Below, piece by piece: positions 17,159-22,712 of a stretch of DNA of 38,837 nt. Source of the DNA: a bacterium (GTDB lineage Bacteria; B130-G9). The number at the start of each line of letters is the position of its first letter. Within the stretch, counting starts at the first letter, position 1. The notes beneath the pieces were generated by a model. That model was not told where the DNA came from and made no database searches. It saw only the letters and a program-made list of their open reading frames with translations. Both the position numbers and the translations under genes were made by a program. The stretch is taken from NCBI GenBank assembly GCA_035527515.1, contig DATLAJ010000023.1, positions 1-38,837 of the forward strand. Reading direction: 5' to 3'.

Positions 17159-17387
17159 GGAGGGGCGATGCACAGAGTGCGCTCATCACGCTCGTCCAGC
17201 CAGCCAGCAGATATCCGTTGCCAGAATCGACAGGAATGCCACTGCCACCGCTTACGCCGGGCGATTAAGGAGGCATCAAGTCATCGCGTGTCACAGACCA
17301 TAACGTGCGCGGCATCCTTTGCCGTTCCCATGACATAAGAGCAACATTACCTACAATGCAGAGTCCCCTCCATAATCCGAGGGATGG

Positions 17388-17416
17388 TTTACAAATGTTG
17401 CTGACAACAGAATAAT
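17388..17416 (+). promoter_or_regulatory. Predicted sigma70-type promoter of rsmG
   Basis: TTTACA (17388-17393), a 17-bp spacer and AATAAT (17411-17416), five of six matches to each consensus. The expected start of transcription (about 17422-17424) coincides with the GTG of rsmG, implying a leaderless or nearly leaderless message. The remainder of 17159-17387 shows no gene. Confidence 0.5.
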
Positions 17417-17423
17417 ATGAGCT

Positions 17424-18095
17424 GTGAATCCGGAGAAGCTAATATCCAGGCGGGCCGGGCAGATGGGGCTTCAGCTTGACGCTACCATGCTATCCAAGCT
17501 GGCCAAGTTTGTGGCGCTGGTGCTCAAATACAGACGAGGCGCCTCGTTGACTTCCCTCAAGAGCGCGTCGGCTATCATTGAGCAACTGTTGGTCGATTCG
17601 CTCGCAGTCTCCATGGTGGAGGGTGTCGATGAGGCGCGATGGTGTGCCGATATCGGTGCAGGAGGCGGATTCCCATCGGTTGCGGTGGCGATCGTCTTGC
17701 CTCGGACGGGTTGGGTGGCTGTCGATAGCTCGCCTAGCAAGGTAGCGTTTCTTAAGAAGATGAGCCGTGAGATAGGCCTCTCGAACTATAGCCCGGTCTG
17801 CGCCAGCTTCCTGGAGTTCGCATCATCCCGCGAGCCGTCAGGAGAGTTCGAGCTGGTGGTCATGAGAGGGCTGAAACTCAACAGAAGGCTCCTGCGAGCG
17901 GTCCGGAGTGTGCTCTCAGACTCCGGCCAGGTAGTTCTCTATCAGCACACGGAGCGATATTCTCAGCTCGACATTTACGGCCAGTTGGCCCACGGGGCGG
18001 CCCAGATGCGAGAGACCGTGCTCGAGGAGGGCGTTCGTTCGCTTCGTTTTGAATACCATCGTTTTGACGAGTTGGCTGAGCGATTGATTTGTTAG
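17424..18095 (+). CDS. rsmG: 16S rRNA (guanine-N7) methyltransferase RsmG
   Basis: RsmG (GidB) methylates G527 of 16S rRNA using S-adenosylmethionine. The 223-residue protein, of usual length, starts at a GTG. The SAM-binding glycine-rich loop is CADIGAGGGFPSVAVAI at about 73-89; LLVDSLA precedes it, where other members have HxxDSL. A Rossmann acidic end (VAVDSSPSKVAFLKK) follows. No good ribosome site lies before the GTG, in line with the predicted leaderless transcript. The order rsmG-parS-parA-parB is a conserved replication-origin-proximal arrangement in many bacteria. Frame and composition are normal throughout. Confidence 0.93.
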   Translation: MNPEKLISRRAGQMGLQLDATMLSKLAKFVALVLKYRRGASLTSLKSASAIIEQLLVDSLAVSMVEGVDEARWCADIGAGGGFPSVAVAIVLPRTGWVAVDSSPSKVAFLKKMSREIGLSNYSPVCASFLEFASSREPSGEFELVVMRGLKLNRRLLRAVRSVLSDSGQVVLYQHTERYSQLDIYGQLAHGAAQMRETVLEEGVRSLRFEYHRFDELAERLIC

Positions 18096-18124
18096 AGTTT
18101 TGGTGTTGTGATTCGCTATGTAGT

Positions 18125-18133
18125 TGTGGATAA
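18125..18133 (-). promoter_or_regulatory. Single consensus DnaA box
   Basis: On the minus strand the sequence is TTATCCACA, the consensus 9-mer bound by DnaA. It lies 30 bp after rsmG and about 190 bp before parA. Only one perfect box was found, so this is not by itself an origin, but the rsmG-parAB neighbourhood makes it worth noting. Confidence 0.4.
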
Positions 18134-18146
18134 ATGGTATGAGGGA

Positions 18147-18288
18147 GTCCGCAGATTACACAGATTGAACGGATTAGAGGCACAACCTAAGAAGCCATAA
18201 CAGGATGGCTTGCATTCAGAACACACGGCCCGGCTGTGCTTGCGAGCGACTCTTCCTTTAATCTGTGTAATCTGTGTAATCTGCGGAC
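18147..18288. mobile_element. 142-bp element with 20-bp perfect terminal inverted repeats
   Basis: GTCCGCAGATTACACAGATT at 18147-18166 and its exact reverse complement at 18269-18288 bound a non-coding 102-bp interior. Next to the right end the unit AATCTGTGT is repeated in tandem. The layout fits a small non-autonomous mobile or REP-type element between rsmG and parS. No target duplication was identified. Confidence 0.55.
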
Positions 18289-18310
18289 AGAGGTCTCTTA
18301 GCCAGTTGGG

Positions 18311-18336
18311 AGATATGTTTCACGTGAAACATATCT
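18311..18336. promoter_or_regulatory. parS: parS centromere site
   Basis: The core TGTTTCACGTGAAACA (18316-18331) is an exact match to the bacterial chromosomal parS consensus, the ParB nucleation site. Symmetry extends five bases on each side, giving a 26-bp perfect palindrome. It lies 17 bp before the parA start, so ParB loaded here may also influence parA transcription. Confidence 0.95.
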
Positions 18337-18352
18337 GCGCTATTGTTCGGGG

Positions 18353-19171
18353 ATGCGTGTGAGCAGAACAATTGCAATAGTCAATCAGAAGGGCGGCGTT
18401 GGTAAAACGACGACCGCTGTCAACTTCGCCACTGGCCTCGCTCTCGCTGAGCAGCAGACACTCCTTGTAGATATGGACCCCCAGGCAAACGCGACGATGA
18501 GCCTCGGCCTGACGCCTGCAAAGCTCGAGAGCACGGTCTTCGACGTTCTTCTAAAGCCCGAAGTCCTTCACAAGGCCATCTGCTCAACATCAGTCACAAA
18601 CCTCGCGGTCCTGCCCGCAAACACAGACCTCGTCTCCGCAGAAATCGAACTGGTCAACGATAAGAAGCGTGTGTTTAGGCTTAGGGAGGCTTTAGCAACT
18701 GCCCGCGAGCGGTTTTCATATATCATCATCGATTGCCCCCCGTCCCTCGGGATGCTCACCGTCAACGCCATCTGCGCATCCAGCAGCATCATCATTCCGC
18801 TACAGTGCGAATACTACTCGCTTGAGGGTCTGTCCAGGACGCTGGAGGCCGTCCGCATCTTTCGGGAGACGCTAGGCCTTGATATCGAGATAGCAGGGCT
18901 TCTGCTAACGATGTTCGATTCCAGGACTAATCTCTCTAGGGAGGTCGCCTCCGATGTCAGAAAACACTTCCCAGACAAGGTTTTCTCGACAGTGATCCCC
19001 CGGAACGTGCGTGTCGCCGAGGCGCCGGGTTACGGCAAGCCGGTCATGCTATATGATGTTGCGTCGCGAGGTTCGCAGGCGTTCTTAGAATTAACAGAGG
19101 AGTTTCTGACAAGTGAAGCAAGAAAAGCGGCTAGGTCGAGGGTTAGAGGCGATACTCGGCGAGTCGGGTAG
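18353..19171 (+). CDS. parA: Chromosome-partitioning ATPase ParA (Soj)
   Basis: ParA is the deviant-Walker ATPase that moves ParB-parS complexes along the nucleoid. The 272-residue protein has the Walker A loop KGGVGKTT at 13-20 with the signature lysine at 13, followed by LLVDMDPQANATMSLG and YIIIDCPPSLGMLT (Walker B). It is short at the N-terminus, like chromosomal Soj and unlike plasmid ParA with its HTH extension. The ATG at 18353 is close to a GGGG run; a GTG at 18359 is an alternative. The C-terminal 59 bases overlap parB. The parS site immediately upstream supports a chromosomal segregation role. Confidence 0.95.
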   Translation: MRVSRTIAIVNQKGGVGKTTTAVNFATGLALAEQQTLLVDMDPQANATMSLGLTPAKLESTVFDVLLKPEVLHKAICSTSVTNLAVLPANTDLVSAEIELVNDKKRVFRLREALATARERFSYIIIDCPPSLGMLTVNAICASSSIIIPLQCEYYSLEGLSRTLEAVRIFRETLGLDIEIAGLLLTMFDSRTNLSREVASDVRKHFPDKVFSTVIPRNVRVAEAPGYGKPVMLYDVASRGSQAFLELTEEFLTSEARKAARSRVRGDTRRVG

Positions 19172-19955
19172 AGAGGCGATGCGGCCTGGGCTCGTTGAGA
19201 TCGCTCTTGATTTGCTGACGCCAAACAGCCTGCAGCCGAGACAGCGTTTTGACAAGGAGAAGCTCGCGCACCTTGCGGAATCCATCAAGGCCAGAGGAGT
19301 CGTTCAGCCGATAGTTGTTCGGAGAACGGATGATGGGTATGAGATAGTAGTCGGCGAGCGGCGTTGGCGGGCAGCGCAGATGGCGGGGCTCTCCAGCATC
19401 CCTGCGATCGTAAAGGACTTGTCGCGCTCCGATATTCTGGCGACAGCGCTTGTCGAGAACATCCAGCGAGCTGACTTAAACGCTCTGGAGATCGCATTTG
19501 CGTTTGAGAAGCTACTGAACGAGGCGGGGCTTTCGCACGCGCAGATAGCAAAGATAGTGGGGATGAACAGGAGCTCCGTCACGAACTACCTGCGGCTTCT
19601 GTCATTGCCGGAGAGCATCAAGAGCGACCTTCTGGACAGTAAGGTCTCGATGGGGCACGCACGGGCGCTTCTTGCGGTCAGCGACAGCAGCACGCAGCGG
19701 GCGCTTGCGGACATGATAATCTCGCGGGGCCTTTCGGTTCGGCAGGCGGAGGCGATGGCGGGGCGGATGGCGGAGCGAAGGCCCAGTCGCGCGCGCGAGC
19801 AATTGCCTGAGCTGGCCGCGCTCGAGGAGCAGCTATGTGCCTCACTGGGCACGAAGGTTGTGATCAGAACTAGCAAGAAAGGCAGCGGTAAGATACTGAT
19901 CGAGTATTATTCGGGAGACGATCTCGAAAGGCTTTTGTCAATACTGAAGGGCTAA
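19113..19955 (+). CDS. parB: Chromosome-partitioning protein ParB (Spo0J)
   Basis: ParB binds parS, is a CTP-dependent clamp, and stimulates ParA. The 280-residue protein from a GTG start reads MKQEKRLGRGLEAILG, the usual ParB beginning. N-terminal CTPase-domain motifs are visible (VVGERRWRAAQMAG and LVENIQRADLNALE), followed by the HTH LSHAQIAKIVGMNRSSVTNY and a C-terminal dimerisation segment ending DDLERLLSILKG. GAGGAG lies ten bases before the GTG. It starts 59 bases inside parA, a long overlap but with both frames clearly coding, so the pair is translationally linked. The bactofilin gene follows after four bases. Confidence 0.95.
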   Translation: MKQEKRLGRGLEAILGESGREAMRPGLVEIALDLLTPNSLQPRQRFDKEKLAHLAESIKARGVVQPIVVRRTDDGYEIVVGERRWRAAQMAGLSSIPAIVKDLSRSDILATALVENIQRADLNALEIAFAFEKLLNEAGLSHAQIAKIVGMNRSSVTNYLRLLSLPESIKSDLLDSKVSMGHARALLAVSDSSTQRALADMIISRGLSVRQAEAMAGRMAERRPSRAREQLPELAALEEQLCASLGTKVVIRTSKKGSGKILIEYYSGDDLERLLSILKG

Positions 19956-19959
19956 CATC

Positions 19960-20358
19960 ATGGGCACAGGATCGAAAACGGAACTCAATGCTTACTTGGC
20001 CAAGGGCACGAACTTCAAGGGCGAGCTCCGCTTCTCCGGCATCGTGCGACTGGACGGGATATTCGATGGGACAATTATCTCCGATGGGACGCTCGTTGTG
20101 GGCGATACGGGCGTCTTGAAGGGCGAAATCAATGTTGGTGAGCTTCTTTCTAGCGGCATTGTAGAAGGCACAATCAAGGCGACAAAGGCCATCGATGTGA
20201 GTGGGCAAGGGAAACTCTTGGGCGAGGTATTCACGCCCTCGCTCAACGTGGCGCCCGGCGTGCTGGTTGAGGCGCAGCTTCGTGTCGGCACAGGCTCCGG
20301 GACGAGCTCTTCAAAAGGCTCGGTCGTTGGCTCCTCAAGGCCCAAAGATGACCGCTGA
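19960..20358 (+). CDS. Bactofilin (polymer-forming cytoskeletal protein)
   Basis: The 132-residue protein contains a bactofilin core at about residues 14-105, rich in regularly spaced G and V/I residues typical of a right-handed beta-helix (GELRFSGIVRLDGIFDGTI, GVLKGEINVGELLSSG, GTIKATKAIDV). The Ser/Gly-rich tail after residue 110 is disordered. Bactofilins form nucleotide-free membrane-associated filaments that place cell-wall or segregation proteins. In Myxococcus bactofilins scaffold ParB-parS and ParA-binding proteins, and the position here, four bases after parB, suggests a similar link (inference). The TGA overlaps the next ATG (TGATG). Confidence 0.9.
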   Translation: MGTGSKTELNAYLAKGTNFKGELRFSGIVRLDGIFDGTIISDGTLVVGDTGVLKGEINVGELLSSGIVEGTIKATKAIDVSGQGKLLGEVFTPSLNVAPGVLVEAQLRVGTGSGTSSSKGSVVGSSRPKDDR

Positions 20359-21443
20359 TGAGCCAGTGCCCGAGCGTCTGCGCGATCGTCGTCCGGTATG
20401 CCTCGGACTCTCCCCTTGAGGCGTGCGTCGCCTCGTTGAAGCAATCGAGCGTGCCGCCTGACGAGGTCTGTATTATTGATAACAGACCTTCTGATGGTCT
20501 TGTCGCTCGCGTTAAGCAGAGGTTCCCCGACGTGGCCGTGTATCCCCAGGAGCACAACATAGGCTTTGCGGCCGGCTGCAACGAGGGCGTCCGGCGGACG
20601 AAGTCCGACCTGATATTCATAGTCAACGACGATACAAACGTTGATGCGGACTGTGTCAGGCGTCTTGTCGCCGCGTTCCAGAGGTATCCGCGGCTCGGGG
20701 CATGCCAGCCGAAGATACTCTCCGCGCAAGACCCCAGCTGCTTCGAGTATGCTGGCTCGTCGGGCGGGTTCCTGGACATGTTCGGCGTGCCATTCTTGAG
20801 GGGACGAATTATCGACACGGTCGAAAAGGACCGGGGTCAATACGACGAGGAGCGCGAGGTCTTCTGGGCCTCAGGCGCGGCCTTGATGCTAAGGCGATCG
20901 GTGCTTGATGTCGTCGGCCTCTTTGACGAGGCGTTCTTCGCGCATCAGGAGGAGATCGACCTTTGCTGGCGGATGCATATTATGGGCTTTTCTGTGAGAG
21001 CTGTGCCCCAAGCGATAGCCTATCACATTGGCGGTGGGACGCTTCCGTACTCCAGCCCTCTCAAGACGTTCTATAACTACCGAAACAGCTGGAGACTAAT
21101 GGTGAAGAACTTCTGCCTGTGGCCGCTGGTCATAGTCCTGCCGTCGAGGCTTCTTCTGGACCTGGGGACCATTTTTTACTTCTTCGCCAAGGGCAGGCCC
21201 CGGCACGCATTTGCCCTGGCCAAGGCACTTATCTGCGCGCTCGCCTCGCTCCGGTCAACGCTTCGCGCCAGGGCCCGGGTTCAGTCGGTTCGCAAGATGA
21301 GCGAGAGCGGACTGCACGACTTGATCTACCGCCGGCCGCTGCTAATCGATTATTTCTTCTGGCGCAAGCGAACGTTCTCACAGCTGCACTTTCCTCAAAG
21401 CGACCTTTTGATAGAAGGGACATCGGGTAAAAACAGGCATTGA
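20358..21443 (+). CDS. Family 2 glycosyltransferase (rhamnosyltransferase-like)
   Basis: The 361-residue protein has a GT-A fold: VCAIVVRYASDSPLEACVAS at the start, EHNIGFAAGCNEGV, the metal-binding VNDDTNVD (DxD-type), GAALMLRRSVLDVVGLFDEAFF and the acceptor-side EEIDLCWRMHIMGF. These match GT2 enzymes related to rhamnosyltransferases and WbbL-type enzymes that build O-antigen or cell-surface polysaccharide. Hydrophobic segments near 250-310 (WPLVIVLPSRLLLDL) suggest membrane association. It overlaps the bactofilin by one base. The nucleotide sugar and acceptor cannot be predicted. Its place in a segregation operon is unusual. Confidence 0.85.
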   Translation: MSQCPSVCAIVVRYASDSPLEACVASLKQSSVPPDEVCIIDNRPSDGLVARVKQRFPDVAVYPQEHNIGFAAGCNEGVRRTKSDLIFIVNDDTNVDADCVRRLVAAFQRYPRLGACQPKILSAQDPSCFEYAGSSGGFLDMFGVPFLRGRIIDTVEKDRGQYDEEREVFWASGAALMLRRSVLDVVGLFDEAFFAHQEEIDLCWRMHIMGFSVRAVPQAIAYHIGGGTLPYSSPLKTFYNYRNSWRLMVKNFCLWPLVIVLPSRLLLDLGTIFYFFAKGRPRHAFALAKALICALASLRSTLRARARVQSVRKMSESGLHDLIYRRPLLIDYFFWRKRTFSQLHFPQSDLLIEGTSGKNRH

Positions 21444-21520
21444 CCGGGACACAACACGTGCATAATATAGACTGTGCAACAAACTGTGGAATAACCAACC
21501 AAGCAAATGGAGGCAACAGC

Positions 21521-21826
21521 ATGAATCAACACCGTGGGTTCTTTGGGGCGCTTTTTGACCTTTCATTCTCGGAGCTGATTACGACCAGAGTAATCAAGTT
21601 CCTATTTGTGCTCGCGATTATTGGCTCAGCAATTGCATCGATCTTTTACATCGGGGTGGCGTTCGCGCACTCAACCGGCGCAGGCGTTTTGGTGCTGATC
21701 ATCTCGCCGTTGATTTTCATCGTTTACGTGACAGTTGCGCGGATATGGCTTGAGGTGCTCATTGTCGTGTTCCGGATATCGGAGGACGTGAAGAGGATCG
21801 CCAACAAGGACGCGGGCGAAGCGTAG
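21521..21826 (+). CDS. DUF4282 membrane protein
   Basis: The 101-residue protein starts at the ATG at 21521, preceded by GGAGG with seven bases of spacing. A frame opening at 21440 has no such site and would read through a poor N-terminus. FGALFDLSFSELITTRVIKFLFVLAII followed by a second helix (GVLVLIISPLIFIVYVTVARI) and VVFRISEDVKRI is typical of DUF4282, a two-helix inner-membrane family of unknown function. It is the last gene of the parA-parB-bactofilin-GT2 run, 77 bp after GT2. Confidence 0.8.
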   Translation: MNQHRGFFGALFDLSFSELITTRVIKFLFVLAIIGSAIASIFYIGVAFAHSTGAGVLVLIISPLIFIVYVTVARIWLEVLIVVFRISEDVKRIANKDAGEA

Positions 21827-21840
21827 GACATCATCAACGA

Positions 21841-21858
21841 CCGGGCGATTTGGCCCGG
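21841..21858. terminator. Hairpin after the DUF4282 gene
   Basis: CCGGGC-GATTTG-GCCCGG is a 6-bp GC stem with a 6-base loop, 15 bp after the stop. No T-run follows, so it is a weak candidate for the end of the par operon. Confidence 0.35.
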
Positions 21859-21867
21859 GGCTTCTGA

Positions 21868-22002
21868 CTATTCTATGATTTTTATGCTTTCGCGGCGCAG
21901 GGCGAGCCGGTAGCCGACGCCATACTTGGCGACGAGGAGGTCCCTGACCTCTTGTTCAGAGATGGCCTGTGAGTGCCTCGCTGCCTCCGAATGCTCATGC
22001 CG
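21868..22002 (-). pseudogene. Remnant of a second copy of the helicase winged-helix C-terminus
   Basis: Read on the minus strand, the segment encodes AISEQEVRDLLVAKYGVGYR and then ends KIIE with a TAG at 21870-21868. This aligns with the last ~40 residues of the helicase gene at 22713 (AISEQEVKDLLVAKYGVGYR...QIIE). At the DNA level 21899-21966 and 22744-22811 match at 66 of 68 bases. Upstream the frame is blocked by a TAG at 22005-22003 and no further similarity continues, so only the 3' end is left. The remnant and the intact gene flank the brnTA pair. Confidence 0.8.
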
Positions 22003-22117
22003 CTAGACGGAGTAATCCCCTCCGGAGACCTGATAGCGCCTTATACGGGCAGGAAGTCAGCATCCTGCATCTTTACGGATCAATCTGATCATATTTAGAA
22101 TCGGAAAAAATGATCGC

Positions 22118-22145
22118 TTGACAACAGGTATAATTAAGGTATAGT
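22118..22145 (+). promoter_or_regulatory. Promoter of brnTA
   Basis: TTGACA (22118-22123), a 16-bp spacer and TATAGT (22140-22145). The predicted start of transcription is around 22151-22153, two to four bases before the brnT ATG, so the message would be leaderless. The stretch is markedly AT-rich compared with its surroundings. Confidence 0.65.
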
Positions 22146-22153
22146 AATTATAC
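22128..22153. promoter_or_regulatory. Putative BrnA operator
   Basis: GTATAATTA (22128-22136) and TAATTATAC (22145-22153) are perfect 9-bp inverted repeats separated by eight bases. They bracket the -10 element and transcription start. BrnA-type antitoxins repress their own operons, so this is the natural candidate site. Confidence 0.6.
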
Positions 22154-22154
22154 A

Positions 22155-22415
22155 ATGGAATTGGAATTCGACCCAGTCAAGAGCGATAGCAACCAGAAGA
22201 AACATGGGATCGACTTCTACGAAGCCCGGTCCCTTTGGGATGACACTGATTTAATTGAGGTTCCTATAAAAACGAGCGACGAGGCAAGTTGCTTGGTGAT
22301 CGGGAAGATTCTAGGAAGGCACTGGTCAGGAATTATTACGTATAGGGGCGAGAAGACGAGGATTATTTCCGTGCGATGTTCTCGGAAGGAGGAGGTTGAT
22401 CTTTATGAAAGCTGA
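22155..22415 (+). CDS. brnT: BrnT-family ribonuclease toxin
   Basis: The 86-residue protein begins MELEFDPVKSDSNQKKHGID, the signature of BrnT (F-D-P-x-K...N..KHGI), followed by FYEARSLWDD. It also contains WSGIITYRGEKTRIISVRCS, matching the R-I-I-S-x-R strand typical of the family. BrnT has a RelE-like fold and cleaves RNA, arresting growth unless bound by BrnA. Length is typical. Its end overlaps the antitoxin start by 11 bases, and the antitoxin ribosome site (GGAGG) lies within it. Toxin-first order is the BrnTA norm. The pair is inserted between duplicated helicase gene ends. Confidence 0.88.
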   Translation: MELEFDPVKSDSNQKKHGIDFYEARSLWDDTDLIEVPIKTSDEASCLVIGKILGRHWSGIITYRGEKTRIISVRCSRKEEVDLYES

Positions 22416-22629
22416 TGAACTTGATAAGCGATTTGATGAAGGCAAGGATGTTTCTGAATACCTCGATTTGTCAAAAGCGAGGAGACCTGGACAAGAACAG
22501 AAAAGGGTAAATGTCGATTTCCCTATATGGATGATCCGCCTATTGGATAAGGAGGCAAAGCGTCTGGGTGTGACTCGACAATCAGTCATCAAGATCTGGT
22601 TAGCGGAGCGATTAGAAAAGGCGATTTAG
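22405..22629 (+). CDS. brnA: BrnA/CopG-type antitoxin
   Basis: The 74-residue protein starts at the ATG at 22405, with GGAGG nine bases upstream; an upstream TTG at 22396 would abut that site and is rejected. MKADELDKRFDEGKDVSEYL is an acidic, helical N-terminus likely to neutralise the toxin. VNVDFPIWMIRLLDKEAKRLGVTRQSVIKIWL has the ribbon-helix-helix layout (beta strand V-N-V-D-F-P, then two helices) of CopG/BrnA antitoxins, and would bind the inverted repeat upstream of brnT. It is coupled to brnT by an 11-base overlap. Confidence 0.85.
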   Translation: MKADELDKRFDEGKDVSEYLDLSKARRPGQEQKRVNVDFPIWMIRLLDKEAKRLGVTRQSVIKIWLAERLEKAI

Positions 22630-22683
22630 GAGTATCTGATTCTAACAATGCAATCCAGTGGACGACCAAGAACGCTTCGGAGG

Positions 22684-22701
22684 CCGCGTTAACGGACGCG
22701 G
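22684..22701. terminator. Hairpin between convergent brnA and helicase genes
   Basis: CCGCGT-TAACGG-ACGCGG is a 6-bp stem in the 83-bp convergent gap. It has no T-run on either strand; weak support as a bidirectional terminator. Confidence 0.3.
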
Positions 22702-22712
22702 ATGAGATCGGG

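Noticed and set aside
18125-18133. Calling an origin of replication from the DnaA box
   Set aside because: Only one perfect box was found and there is no AT-rich unwinding region or dnaA gene in the window.
19992-20840. 282-codon minus-strand open frame opposite bactofilin and GT2
   Set aside because: Antisense shadow; the plus-strand proteins have clear family motifs, and this frame has none.
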